Shown here piece by piece: positions 18,604 through 27,428 of a DNA stretch of 64,000 nt. Both the position numbers and the translations under genes were made by a program. The notes beneath the pieces are model-generated. The model had not been told where the DNA came from. It did no database searches and saw nothing but the letters and a program-made list of their open reading frames with translations. Source of the DNA: UBA12474 sp964549625 (lineage in GTDB: Bacteria; Babelota; Babeliae; Babelales; Babelaceae); assembly GCA_964549625.1 (NCBI GenBank), contig CAZJVA010000003.1, forward strand, positions 15,312-79,311, written 5' to 3'. Numbering within the stretch: the first letter of the stretch is position 1; the number at the start of each line of letters is the position of its first letter.

Positions 18604-18640
18604 TGCTATTCCAATCATGTAAGCTCTGGTTTGCGGTAGT

Positions 18641-18990
18641 CAATAAGCCGGATTCTGTATCAGAAGATCTGATGGCAATCATGTATCTAGGCGGCCTACC
18701 CGTGTATTTATCTCAAGATGTCTCCATCCTGACAGAACGAAAAAACTGTATACACTGTTTGGCCTTGCTCCGAGCGGGGTTTGCCCCCATATACTATTAC
18801 TAGCATATGTCGTGTGCTCTTACCACACGTTTTCACCCTTACCTTACTAACAATATGTTGGTCGGGCGGTTGTTTTCTGTGGCACTTTCCATAGGCTTAC
18901 GCCTTCCGAGCTTGCGCTCGGCGCTCTTTTCGTTAGGAGTCCGGACTTTCCTCAAGAGTTTCCTCCTGCGATTGTCTTTCGTACCGTATT
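18641..18990 (-). ncRNA. rnpB: RNase P RNA
   Basis: Read on the minus strand the segment holds the universal RNase P core GAGGAAAGTCCGGACTCC near the 5' end (about 18935-18952) and ACAGAATCCGGCTTAT near the 3' end (18643-18658), separated by about 280 nt, with other conserved stretches such as CGGGTAGGCCGCC. This is the catalytic RNA that matures tRNA 5' ends. CGGTA near 18987-18991 could pair with TACCG near 18634-18638 as helix P1, which gives approximate ends. The 5' end overlaps the stop of the upstream membrane-protein gene. Confidence 0.9.
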
Positions 18991-19401
18991 CCAAAGCAAT
19001 GCTACTAAAAGCACTGTCGTCAGTATACCAAACCAGGATATTTTTGTCGATGCGTTACAATTGATGGCGAAAAAGGCGATATTGGCGGCGAGCAGAACAG
19101 GTATGAAAAGATAAAGTCGCGGTAGAAAGAGTGCACGAAACCAGGGAGCTATGAATAATAGGGTGAACAGCAAAATTAGGGTGCCGGTTGTGTTGATGTT
19201 GTATATAGCGCTATTTGCGCTTGCGAGAAATATGATGGGCAGAGTGCAGGACCAGGAATAAGGGACAAAGAGTAGCGCGCCCATTGTAAAGGTTTGTAGT
19301 GGGTAAAATGTCGAAAGTGGTGAGTTTACATATATAAGTTCTATGAGGAAAAGCAGGGTGCTTAGGAGAAGCGTGTAAAGACATAGGTTTTTATGCGACA
19401 T
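18952..19401 (-). CDS. Small polytopic membrane protein, possibly MreD-like
   Basis: A 149-residue protein with about five hydrophobic segments and few charges. Size and topology resemble MreD, the rod-shape factor, and the divergent neighbour is a class A penicillin-binding protein, but I see no diagnostic motif, so the identity is speculative. I use the ATG at 19401 (MSHKNLCLY) rather than an upstream TTG. The last codons and the TGA lie inside the 5' part of the RNase P RNA gene, where the stop forms part of the conserved core leader. Confidence 0.65.
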   Translation of the reverse strand: MSHKNLCLYTLLLSTLLFLIELIYVNSPLSTFYPLQTFTMGALLFVPYSWSCTLPIIFLASANSAIYNINTTGTLILLFTLLFIAPWFRALFLPRLYLFIPVLLAANIAFFAINCNASTKISWFGILTTVLLVALLWNTVRKTIAGGNS

Positions 19402-19454
19402 TGTGCTACTATTATGGGGCAAAACGTACCACTCTCATCTTCATTGTAAAAACG

Positions 19455-21362
19455 ATGCCATCGTATGTAAAGAAACTTTTTAGTATAAGTTTGCTTGGTT
19501 TTTTGGGTCTGCTAAGTGGGCTTTTTTTTTATGGAAAAATACACTTTTTCCCTGATTTTGAAGCGTTATCATATCATGGCTATGATAAACCAAGTGTAGT
19601 GTTGGACGTGCAAGGCAAAGAGATTTTTCGCTTTGAATTGGAGCATCGCCAGCCTGTTCAATTGTCTGATGTTTCTCCTCATTTAATTAATGCTTTTGTT
19701 GCCGCAGAAGATCGGCAATTTTTTGCTCACAAAGGCATTTCTTGGCGCGGAATATTGCGCGCACTGTGGATTAATCTGCGCTCTCGGCGCGTTGCTCAGG
19801 GGGCGAGCACGATTACCCAGCAGTTGGTAAAAATGCGTTTTTTTTCAAATCAACGGACTTTTGAGCGAAAAGTTCGAGAGCAGCTCGTTTCGTGGATTGT
19901 TGAGGGGTTGTATTCAAAAGAGCAGATTCTAGAGTCATATATTAATCATGTCTATTTTGGCGCGGGTTTGTATGGAGTAGAAGCGGCGGCTAAGCGTTTT
20001 TGGGGTATTTCTGCGCATGAGCTTTCTCCGGCGCAGGCAGCTTTGCTTGCTGGTATTGTAAAATCACCGCAGGCTTATTGTCCGCTATATAGCGCCGATC
20101 GTGCCCAAAAGCGCCGCAATATTGTTTTATCGAGCATGCACATTTGCGGCTATCTAAGGGAAGAAGAATATTTGGCTGCCTCAAAAGAGTTAGTTTTGAG
20201 TAGTAATGCTGATCTGTCAAGCCGAAAGGCGGGCGGTCATCTGCGCGAAATGCTTCGACAATTTTTGGAGGAACGTTTTGGTCGTGAGCGTTTATATAGA
20301 GATGGTCTGCTGATTCAAACAACTATTGATTCTTCTATGCAAGAGTGTGCAGAGGAGACTTTTAGAAGTCATATTAAGGCTTTGCGTAATAAAAAGTCTT
20401 CGGTAGACGGCGCATTGATTGTGCTTGATGGCGAAAGTGGCGCATTACGGGCATTAGTTGGGGGGTATGATTTTTCGGAGTCTCAGTTTAACCGGGCGAT
20501 ACAAGCTAAACGGCAGTTGGGATCGTTGATTAAGCCAATTGTGTATTCTGCGGCTATATCTTCGCTCGGTGTTTCTTTTGCAGATGTTCGTATCGATGAA
20601 CCCTTAGATGAGTTGTATGGGTGGTCGCCGCGCAATGTAACTCGTCGACATGATGGGCCAATGTCTTTGGCTCATGCGCTTGTTGTTTCAAACAACATTA
20701 TTCCCGTTAGGCTATTCTTTGAAGTCGGTCCCAAACCTATTATTGCATTGGCTGAGAGGCTGGGGTTGCCGGGTCCAATGGAGCCGTATCCTTCTTTGGC
20801 CCTTGGTTGTGTTGAGTGTGCGCCTCTTGAGGTTGCAAAGATGTTTAATGCGTTTGCGCAACAAGGGTTGGTCAAGCCGGTCTATTATGTTGAATGGGTA
20901 AAGGATGCGGGGGGCAAGAAGATTTTTAGGCGCTATGGCCAAGATATGCCTGGGGTGCCCTGGACAATAAGTAGTCAGGTATTGTGGATTTTACGTGCAA
21001 TTGGCAAGAGGTTATCTCGTTTGCGTCCTAACAAGTGGGTTGCTGGCGATTTTGCATGCAAGACAGGGACAACAAACCAGCAGCGTAGCTGTTGGTTTGC
21101 AGGAGCGACTCCTCGGTATACTGGGGTTGTTTATCTGGGCTGTGATAACAACGATTCTTTGGAAGGCGTGGTATATTCTGGTCGGCATGCAATGCCTATT
21201 TTAGTTGATGTATTGCGACGGTATTCTGCTCCTGGCGATCGTTTTTATTATGCGCCGGGTTTGTCGCCTGAGCATATAGATCCTCAAACAGGACGGATGC
21301 TTGATGCAAGTGATCCTTCTGCGTACGAGATTCTCAAAGAGAAATTCGTAGTGTGCGGCTAA
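19455..21362 (+). CDS. mrcA: Class A penicillin-binding protein (transglycosylase/transpeptidase)
   Basis: The enzyme polymerises glycan strands and cross-links peptides of peptidoglycan in the periplasm. One membrane anchor lies near residues 7-28. The glycosyltransferase domain shows AAEDRQFFAHKGISWRG (catalytic Glu), QGASTITQQLVK and ILESYINHVYFGAGLYG. The transpeptidase domain has the SxxK motif in GSLIKPI, the SxN motif in VSNNIIP and the KTGT motif in FACKTGTTNQQ. At 635 residues it is shorter than E. coli PBP1a (about 850), without an obvious inserted OB-like domain. I start at ATG 19455 (MPSYVKKLF); an upstream in-frame TTG would add 18 residues. It is divergent from the small membrane protein. 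Confidence 0.93.
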   Translation: MPSYVKKLFSISLLGFLGLLSGLFFYGKIHFFPDFEALSYHGYDKPSVVLDVQGKEIFRFELEHRQPVQLSDVSPHLINAFVAAEDRQFFAHKGISWRGILRALWINLRSRRVAQGASTITQQLVKMRFFSNQRTFERKVREQLVSWIVEGLYSKEQILESYINHVYFGAGLYGVEAAAKRFWGISAHELSPAQAALLAGIVKSPQAYCPLYSADRAQKRRNIVLSSMHICGYLREEEYLAASKELVLSSNADLSSRKAGGHLREMLRQFLEERFGRERLYRDGLLIQTTIDSSMQECAEETFRSHIKALRNKKSSVDGALIVLDGESGALRALVGGYDFSESQFNRAIQAKRQLGSLIKPIVYSAAISSLGVSFADVRIDEPLDELYGWSPRNVTRRHDGPMSLAHALVVSNNIIPVRLFFEVGPKPIIALAERLGLPGPMEPYPSLALGCVECAPLEVAKMFNAFAQQGLVKPVYYVEWVKDAGGKKIFRRYGQDMPGVPWTISSQVLWILRAIGKRLSRLRPNKWVAGDFACKTGTTNQQRSCWFAGATPRYTGVVYLGCDNNDSLEGVVYSGRHAMPILVDVLRRYSAPGDRFYYAPGLSPEHIDPQTGRMLDASDPSAYEILKEKFVVCG

Positions 21363-21371
21363 TGGTGTATC

Positions 21372-22064
21372 CTAGAAGAAAAGTCCGTAGAGGTTTTTAT
21401 TGCTTGCGATAATGGGGATGAGTGATTGACCGATTGCGTTACTGAGCCTTCGGTTTTTTGCTAAGCAGACGCTGCCTAAAGCAGAAGAGACAAGTATGCT
21501 TTGATATAACATGATATTATTTTTGGTTCCGGTTAATTCAAGGGCATTTTCGCTTACATGCTTTTCTAATAAATGCTTGAAGAATAATGCCGAAGAAAAT
21601 GACGCACTTGTTGCTAATGGCATAGTAACGCTGTGCAAAAGCAAGCTGAGGGCTTGGTTTTGCGGATTCCAAAGACTAAGCGATATAAGACCTGCATGCG
21701 TGGCTAGTGCGGCGATTCCATGGGCAATATATTTTCTTGTTTTAGCGTCGGCTAAATTTTGCTTTTTGTCTAACAGCGCTTCTATGGGTTGCGCAAGGTA
21801 ACGATCTTGGTATTCGTATTTTTGATCGTCATAGTAGTATCTTTTCCAACAGCTAAGATATGCAGTTGATGCAAAGCTAGATGCTCCTGCTGCGCCCAAA
21901 AGCAGTTTACGTGTAATTGGTGATTTTAGTAGGTTTGAGACGGTAGTTGTTATAAGAAATCTTTTTGAAAATTTTGTTTCGATGTTGCTTGCGTCTACTG
22001 TTTGTAAAAAGAATAGCGCACCCAGACTAATCAAAACTACAAATAATACATGTAAGCTTTTCAC
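21372..22064 (-). CDS. Exported/membrane protein, function unknown
   Basis: No family recognised. I start at the GTG at 22064 (MKSLHVLFVVLISLGALFFL) because GAGG lies five bases upstream and the result is a signal peptide; an upstream start would add 30 polar residues. The protein is about 230 residues with further weakly hydrophobic segments (LLLGAAGASSFASTAY, GIAALATHAGLISLSL, LVSSALGSVCLA). It may be distantly related to the 193-residue protein at 23816-24397, which has a similar small-residue-rich pattern, but this is only an impression. It lies directly downstream of murG. Confidence 0.6.
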   Translation of the reverse strand: MKSLHVLFVVLISLGALFFLQTVDASNIETKFSKRFLITTTVSNLLKSPITRKLLLGAAGASSFASTAYLSCWKRYYYDDQKYEYQDRYLAQPIEALLDKKQNLADAKTRKYIAHGIAALATHAGLISLSLWNPQNQALSLLLHSVTMPLATSASFSSALFFKHLLEKHVSENALELTGTKNNIMLYQSILVSSALGSVCLAKNRRLSNAIGQSLIPIIASNKNLYGLFF

Positions 22065-22160
22065 GACAACCTCACAAGTTATGGAGTAAGGGGTTGTTGT
22101 GTTTAGTCTTTTTGATTTTTCACCCCCGTAGCTAAATGGTATCTTAAAACTCAAAAATTG

Positions 22161-23294
22161 TCAATTTTTGGCGAGGTGGCGAGCAATTATTGTTGTTAGT
22201 TGGCGGGGTTTTTTTTCGATATCGCTTTGTCGCAAGAGTGAAAATAGATTGGGATGTTCAGCAACAAGAGCGCACGCATTGTCAAGTTGGTGATCATTAA
22301 CGGCAGTTTCAAGCGGGATAACGATTGTTGGCCGTTTGAAAAATAAGAGTTCAAAGATGCTGCCGGCGCCCGCACGTGAGATGCAAATATCGGCAGCCTG
22401 GTAGATATATTCGATATCTGGGCGAAACGCAAATATTAGCGTAGGGATATTGAGCTTCTGATAGTGCAGCTTTACTGTGTCAACATCCGCAGCTCCCGTT
22501 TGTTGGATGATGAAAAGGTCGTTTTCTTTTTTTAATTTTTCAATTGCAGTGGGTAGATGTGTATTAAAAAAATGCGATCCTTGTGAACCGCCAATAATGG
22601 CAACAACATGCTTGGTATCATCGATGCCCAGGTGAGCACGTGCAGCGGCTTTGGGGTGCAGGTCGTGTGAGGTAAATCGAATAGGGTAGGGGGCGAACAC
22701 TGTTTTTGAGGGGAAGATAAATCGTGTTTGTGCACTGGCAAAAGGACACTTGGTTGTTGTGGCGATGATGTGTACAAGCCGCGCAGCGCTACCAGGAGTG
22801 GCGTTGAGCTCGTATAGGGTTACGGGAATACCTGCTGCCCATGATGCGCTTGTTACGGGAAGGGCGATATAGCCACCGGTTGTTATTGTTTCTCTGGCTT
22901 GGGCGCGCACAAGCTGTGTATAGGCGTGTCCCGCGGTCATGAGCATTTTAAGCAGGTACCAAACGAGGCCGACGTTGCGTGGTATGTTATCAAGCGGGTA
23001 TGCAATGTGATAGTCAACTTCGTGTCGATTGGCGAGTAATTTTAGGTCTAATGGTGCGCTGGTTGAAAAAAAGAGCGTTTTGGTTTTAGGATTTTTATGC
23101 TTGTACTCTGTTGCAATTGTGCGTGCTGGTATGATGTGCCCCCCGGATCTTCCTGCTACAAATGCACAAGTTGTTGCTGGAGTACCTTGCCTGCTCTTGG
23201 CGAAAAAACAGAATGCCTGAAGTGCAAAGAATCCAGCTGCGGTAACGCTCAAAAGGAAGGTAAATTTGAGGAGGTGTTGGATTGTTTTGTTCAT
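22161..23294 (-). CDS. murG: UDP-GlcNAc:lipid I GlcNAc transferase MurG
   Basis: MurG adds GlcNAc to lipid I to form lipid II on the cytoplasmic face of the membrane. The N-terminal glycine loop is FVAGRSGGHIIPA (family form GGTGGH), followed by TTGGYIALP, and the C-terminal donor-binding region has IIGGSQGSHFFN and AADICISRAGAGSIFELLFF. A hydrophobic N-terminal segment before the catalytic domain (residues 9-30) is extra compared with most MurG and may anchor it. The ATGA start overlaps the stop of the DUF721-like gene upstream. Confidence 0.93.
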   Translation of the reverse strand: MNKTIQHLLKFTFLLSVTAAGFFALQAFCFFAKSRQGTPATTCAFVAGRSGGHIIPARTIATEYKHKNPKTKTLFFSTSAPLDLKLLANRHEVDYHIAYPLDNIPRNVGLVWYLLKMLMTAGHAYTQLVRAQARETITTGGYIALPVTSASWAAGIPVTLYELNATPGSAARLVHIIATTTKCPFASAQTRFIFPSKTVFAPYPIRFTSHDLHPKAAARAHLGIDDTKHVVAIIGGSQGSHFFNTHLPTAIEKLKKENDLFIIQQTGAADVDTVKLHYQKLNIPTLIFAFRPDIEYIYQAADICISRAGAGSIFELLFFKRPTIVIPLETAVNDHQLDNACALVAEHPNLFSLLRQSDIEKKPRQLTTIIARHLAKN

Positions 23295-23716
23295 GTGACG
23301 CAGTTGGCAAAAAAGGTACGGAGTGCGCTTTTGAGTTCATCGCTTTGTACGCGGGTTAGCACCTGTTCGTGGTGAGGGGATAACTGCTTTTCTTCTTTTT
23401 TTTGCGGCACTTCGGTGGTCTTCGCCCGAGCGGTGTTTTCTTTTTTTTGAACACAAACGAACCGAAGTGTATTAATTGGTGTTTCTTTTAAGTTCTTTTT
23501 GATTGCTTCAAGAATTGTGGGCGCGAGCATAAAGAGCTCCTGCATCCAATGAGGATCATATACTCCAATAACAAGGCAGTCTTGTTGTATTTTTTCAATG
23601 CGCATTTGTTCGTGTAGTGTACCCACGATATGAGGCCAGTTACTCAGAAGTTGCATTTGCCAGCCTTGCGTCGGGAGTGCAGTGCGAAGTATTTTTCCAA
23701 TTGTAGCGGCTGCCAT
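23291..23716 (-). CDS. DUF721 / DciA-like protein
   Basis: The 141-residue protein has the DUF721 pattern: a short N-terminal helix (ATIGKILRTALP), WPHIVG, and the strand-rich block ILVIGVYDPHWMQELFML (here CLVIGVYDPHWMQELF), followed by a charged tail. DciA-type members load the replicative helicase in bacteria that lack DnaC; for this protein that role is inferred from family. I start at ATG 23716 (MAAATIGK) with AGGAAG upstream rather than at an upstream start with 26 more residues. It overlaps murG by 4 nt. Confidence 0.75.
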   Translation of the reverse strand: MAAATIGKILRTALPTQGWQMQLLSNWPHIVGTLHEQMRIEKIQQDCLVIGVYDPHWMQELFMLAPTILEAIKKNLKETPINTLRFVCVQKKENTARAKTTEVPQKKEEKQLSPHHEQVLTRVQSDELKSALRTFFANCVT

Positions 23717-23815
23717 GGTCTTCCTGTGCGTTTGCCATGTTAATACGATATGCCCGGTTCTAGTGTAGGAAAATTTTTTGTTGGCCGCTACCACTTAGCT
23801 GGACTAGATTTTTGG

Positions 23816-24397
23816 TTATTTTGCGTTAAAAAGTGGCCCAATAATAAATGCACTTATCTGACTAGTAGCAGCAATAAATCGATAGTTTTTGCAAAGTTTT
23901 GTTGATGTCGCTGTAACGATCGTTTTGGTGGCTTGGCGTGCAATATTATTTTTTTTGGACAACAACCCTGAATTATTATACGTATTGGCGCCGGCCAGAA
24001 ATGAAATAGGGACCAATGATCCTTGGATGAACGCGGATAGGTAGGGGTTGGTCTGTTTTTTATTACCCAGAGTAATCATAAGGCTATGAAAAATAAAAAA
24101 ATTAGGGATGTCTTGGTAGCTTTTGAGATCGTATTTTTTGAGAATTTTTTTTGTGCTGCCCTTAATATACGCATCTGTAATTGAGGCAATGGTGCCTGCT
24201 CCTAGAAGTCCAGCGCAGCATGAGAGTGTTTGAAGTTCAGATGGGGTAGCTGCAGATTGTAAAAAGCGCTTTGCGTTTTGAACAAGTTTAGTATTGCCTA
24301 TTTTTTGGGCTGTTTGTTTTATTGTACTGATGATCGGTTCTCCCTTGAGGCCGCCGGCAATTGTCAAACAAAAAATCGTGTATTTTAGCTTATTCAT
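23816..24397 (-). CDS. Exported protein, function unknown
   Basis: A 193-residue protein with an N-terminal signal peptide (MNKLKYTIFCLTIAGGLKG). The rest is moderately hydrophobic, with small-residue-rich stretches (CCAGLLGAGTIASIT, FIQGSLVPISFLAGA, SQISAFIIGPLF) and many basic residues. No family recognised. It stands alone between the DUF721-like gene and holB. Confidence 0.6.
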   Translation of the reverse strand: MNKLKYTIFCLTIAGGLKGEPIISTIKQTAQKIGNTKLVQNAKRFLQSAATPSELQTLSCCAGLLGAGTIASITDAYIKGSTKKILKKYDLKSYQDIPNFFIFHSLMITLGNKKQTNPYLSAFIQGSLVPISFLAGANTYNNSGLLSKKNNIARQATKTIVTATSTKLCKNYRFIAATSQISAFIIGPLFNAK

Positions 24398-24460
24398 TTT
24401 TTAATCCGTTTAGATTTTTTATTTTGAATAGTATCAAAACAGCGCGAAATGTCAAGTTGT

Positions 24461-25168
24461 CTATTTCTTTTGGGCGGGTGTTTTGATACTCATATAAATG
24501 GTTCGCCAGAAGAGTTTGCTGCTACCTGGCATTGGTGGTTTTTGGGCAAAATAGAGGAGAATTTTTAGCATTTTTTTTGCATTGGGTTCTTGGTTTTTGT
24601 CTTGTTGGTGCCAGTAAGCAATAAGAGTATCAAGTGTTTTGAGGCTTTGGATATCGTCGATTTCTTGCTTGTTTAATAAGTTGTGAAGTTCTACGAATGA
24701 CTTGATTGGCAAGGTGGTAAAGAGGTCGAATAAAGGAGACGTCTCTCGTGAAGAGTTCTCACTGTCTAGTTCGTGGCTTGTTAGGCGGGAGCGTATTGTA
24801 GGTAGAATTTGTTGTTCATTGCTCGTAGTTAGTATGAAGATGCTATTGTGAGGAGGCTCTTCTAGAATCTTAAGAAGGCTGTTTGCGGCTTGGTCTTGTA
24901 GGAGCTCGGCGTTGGTGATCACAAATATTAATGGTTTGAGCTGCTGTTGTTTGGTTTCAGCTAAAAGGGCTTCCAGTTCACTTTTCTTGTAAAATCTTTT
25001 TTCTGGAGAAATCCAGCGAACCTGGGGATGTAGTTGTTTTTCTACTAATTCTTTATCGTTTGATTGATTTGGAATATTTAAAAGTTCAGCAATGATGGGT
25101 GTTAATAGCGATGCGATATTCGTGTCAGGTGGGACAATATACAAAAAAGAAGCGCGTTTATAATTCAT
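24461..25168 (-). CDS. holB: DNA polymerase III delta' subunit (short form)
   Basis: Delta' is part of the clamp loader that puts the sliding clamp on DNA. The conserved region PLIFVITNAELLQDQAANSL, then LKILEEPPHNSIFILTTSN and ILPTIRSRL is diagnostic. At 235 residues it is about 100 shorter than E. coli delta'. I see no Walker A motif and no zinc module, so it is probably a structural, non-ATP-binding subunit. The ATG at 25168 overlaps the tmk stop (ATGA), the common tmk-holB arrangement. Confidence 0.9.
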   Translation of the reverse strand: MNYKRASFLYIVPPDTNIASLLTPIIAELLNIPNQSNDKELVEKQLHPQVRWISPEKRFYKKSELEALLAETKQQQLKPLIFVITNAELLQDQAANSLLKILEEPPHNSIFILTTSNEQQILPTIRSRLTSHELDSENSSRETSPLFDLFTTLPIKSFVELHNLLNKQEIDDIQSLKTLDTLIAYWHQQDKNQEPNAKKMLKILLYFAQKPPMPGSSKLFWRTIYMSIKTPAQKK

Positions 25169-25812
25169 AGGTTTGGCTTGCACAGCTTTAGGTTGATTTT
25201 TTCGTAAATGCTTGAGGCTATTTCTTCTGGGGCTTTTGTTCCGTCGAGAGAAAGCCGTGTGGGCGTTTGCGTGGCAAATAACTCATCAAAGCCAGCTTGT
25301 ACGTTGGAGAGGAAGGTCTGTTGTTCTTCAAATCGTGTTTTTTCTATGTTTCGTTTTTTGATGCGCGATAGAGCTTCTTCTAAAGGGATTTTGAGATAGA
25401 TGCTAAGGTCTGGACGTGTTGAGCCAAGTGCCCAGGCGTTTACCAGTGCTATTTTTTCGATGCAAAGACCACGACCATAGCCTTGATAGGCGATTGAGGA
25501 GTCGGCCATGCGGTCAGAAATAACGATACAGCCTTGTTCTAGGGCGGGGCGAATTATTTCTTGGACGTGTTGCGCGCGATCGGCCGCAAACAAAAGATAC
25601 TCTGCTAATGGATCTAGGTTTTTTTTGGTTGTATTAACGATGGTGCGAATTGTTTCGCCAATGCAGGAATCGCCTGGTTCTTTGGTTTGTATAACGTTCC
25701 AGCCCTTTTGGCGAAGTTTTATTGTTAATATGTTGCTAACTGTTGTTTTGCCGGCGCCATCGAGTCCTTCGAGAACCAGTAAAAAACCTTTAGAAAATCT
25801 GTTCATAAACAT
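25165..25812 (-). CDS. tmk: Thymidylate kinase
   Basis: Tmk phosphorylates dTMP to dTDP. The P-loop is LEGLDGAGKTT near residues 15-25, the DRx motif is ISDRMADSSIAYQGYGRG, and the LID region holds the arginine-containing KKRNIEKTRFEEQ. Length (215) is normal. The start is an ATG at 25812 or 25806. It forms an operon with holB by 4-nt overlap. Confidence 0.95.
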   Translation of the reverse strand: MFMNRFSKGFLLVLEGLDGAGKTTVSNILTIKLRQKGWNVIQTKEPGDSCIGETIRTIVNTTKKNLDPLAEYLLFAADRAQHVQEIIRPALEQGCIVISDRMADSSIAYQGYGRGLCIEKIALVNAWALGSTRPDLSIYLKIPLEEALSRIKKRNIEKTRFEEQQTFLSNVQAGFDELFATQTPTRLSLDGTKAPEEIASSIYEKINLKLCKPNL

Positions 25813-25869
25813 CACTACGCTTTTTTAGACTAATCACAAATACCAGTACATTCTCTGCGTTAGGATATC

Positions 25870-27426
25870 ATGGAAGATAAGAAAAAGCGATTTGAGGCAA
25901 TGCGACTGTCTCTGTTGGATGATGGAAAGATTATGCATCCACGAGGGCTTTTGAAGCGGGCGGCTATGATGTGGCCAGAGCGAGAAGCGCTTATTTGTGG
26001 TGAAGAGCGCGTGTCGTTTGAACAGCTATTTTGGCGTGCGTGTGTTGTTGCGACCGCTTTGCTTGATCGAGGCGTTACGCGTGGTGCCCGTGTTTTGATT
26101 TTTTATGAAAACAGTATTGATTTTTATGTTGCCTATCATGCCGCGTGGCTTGCTGGGGCGGTTGTTGTTCCGCTTAATTCATTTTTGCAAGAAGGTGAGT
26201 TGATGCATATTGTGCAGGATGCAAAGCCTGAATATGCTTTTGTTTCGGCTGGGTTACACGAGCGTTTTGTTGAGGCAGCGCCAACGGTTAAGGTCTTAGC
26301 TGTTGAAGAACTGCTTACATTTGGTGTTTGTCATGAGGATGTCTTGGTTCAATATGAAGATTCGGGCAATGCATTGGCAGCGTTGCTTTATACGTCTGGA
26401 ACGACCGGGGTTCCAAAGGGTGTGATGCTAAGCGGGGAAGGACTTTTAACGAACGCGTTGCAGGCTGTTACTACGCTAAAGCTTGGTGATCATGAGCGTG
26501 TTTTGGCAGCACTTCCACTGTTTCATAGTTATATGCAGAATACCTGCGTGTGGTCCCCGTTGTTAGTTGGTGCTACTGTTATTATTGTGCCAAAAATTTC
26601 ACGCAAAGCACTTGCAAAAGCTTTTTCTGAGCGTCCCTCTGCTGTGTTGGGAATTCCGCAGCTCTTTGGTCTTTTGTGCCGTATGCGCGATTTTGATTTT
26701 TCATCTGTTGCACTTTGTTTTTGTGGCGGTGATGCGCTTCATGCGCCTATTAAGAGGGCATTTGAGTTGGTGTATGGGCGTCGGCTTTCCAATGGCTATG
26801 GGCTTACTGAGATGGGACCTTTGATAGCGGTTAATTTGTTTGATGGTGAAACACCGGAATATTGCGTGGGGATGCCGGTATATGGGGTTGAGGTTCAGAT
26901 TCGCTCTGAGGAAGGTTCTGTTGTTCCGTCCGGAGGGGTAGGCGAGGTTTGGGTCCGTGGCGATAATATGATGATGGGATATTATCAAGCGCCAGAGGTT
27001 ACAAGCAAGATTATCAAGGATGGTTGGTTGAATACCGGTGATTTGGGCTGGTTGACTGAGTATGGTGAATTGGTAATTAGTGGGCGCTCCAAGGATTTGA
27101 TAATTAGCAAGGGTATAAATATTTATCCCCAAGAGATAGAGGCCGTTATATCTCGTTATCCTGGGGTATTACAGGTGGCGGTGGTGGGAGTGCTCCAGGA
27201 GGACGAGGAAGTTCCCGTTGCTTTTGTTATGAGCGAGGATGAGGCCTTATTATCTGATCAAGCATCATCATTGCTTTCTAGCCACTGCCAGAAACATCTT
27301 GCCTTTTACAAAACGCCGCGTTGGTTTATCATAAAAAGAGCGTTGCCGGTAACGTCAACGGGGAAGATAGATAAAAAAATATTACGGGTTGAGGCAGCGT
27401 CGATACAAGCGAAATACAAGGAATAG
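25870..27426 (+). CDS. Acyl-CoA synthetase / AMP-dependent ligase
   Basis: The 518-residue protein activates a carboxylic acid as an acyl-adenylate and passes it to CoA or a carrier. The P-loop-like LLYTSGTTGVPKGVML lies near residues 171-186, followed by NGYGLTEMGP, LNTGDLGWLTEYGELVISGR and the catalytic-lysine motif STGKIDKK near the C-terminus. Overall it looks like a medium/long-chain fatty acid CoA ligase; the exact chain length cannot be read. The next gene, an ABC exporter, starts 2 nt after its stop, suggesting a shared job such as lipid handling. Confidence 0.9.
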   Translation: MEDKKKRFEAMRLSLLDDGKIMHPRGLLKRAAMMWPEREALICGEERVSFEQLFWRACVVATALLDRGVTRGARVLIFYENSIDFYVAYHAAWLAGAVVVPLNSFLQEGELMHIVQDAKPEYAFVSAGLHERFVEAAPTVKVLAVEELLTFGVCHEDVLVQYEDSGNALAALLYTSGTTGVPKGVMLSGEGLLTNALQAVTTLKLGDHERVLAALPLFHSYMQNTCVWSPLLVGATVIIVPKISRKALAKAFSERPSAVLGIPQLFGLLCRMRDFDFSSVALCFCGGDALHAPIKRAFELVYGRRLSNGYGLTEMGPLIAVNLFDGETPEYCVGMPVYGVEVQIRSEEGSVVPSGGVGEVWVRGDNMMMGYYQAPEVTSKIIKDGWLNTGDLGWLTEYGELVISGRSKDLIISKGINIYPQEIEAVISRYPGVLQVAVVGVLQEDEEVPVAFVMSEDEALLSDQASSLLSSHCQKHLAFYKTPRWFIIKRALPVTSTGKIDKKILRVEAASIQAKYKE

Positions 27427-27428
27427 TC

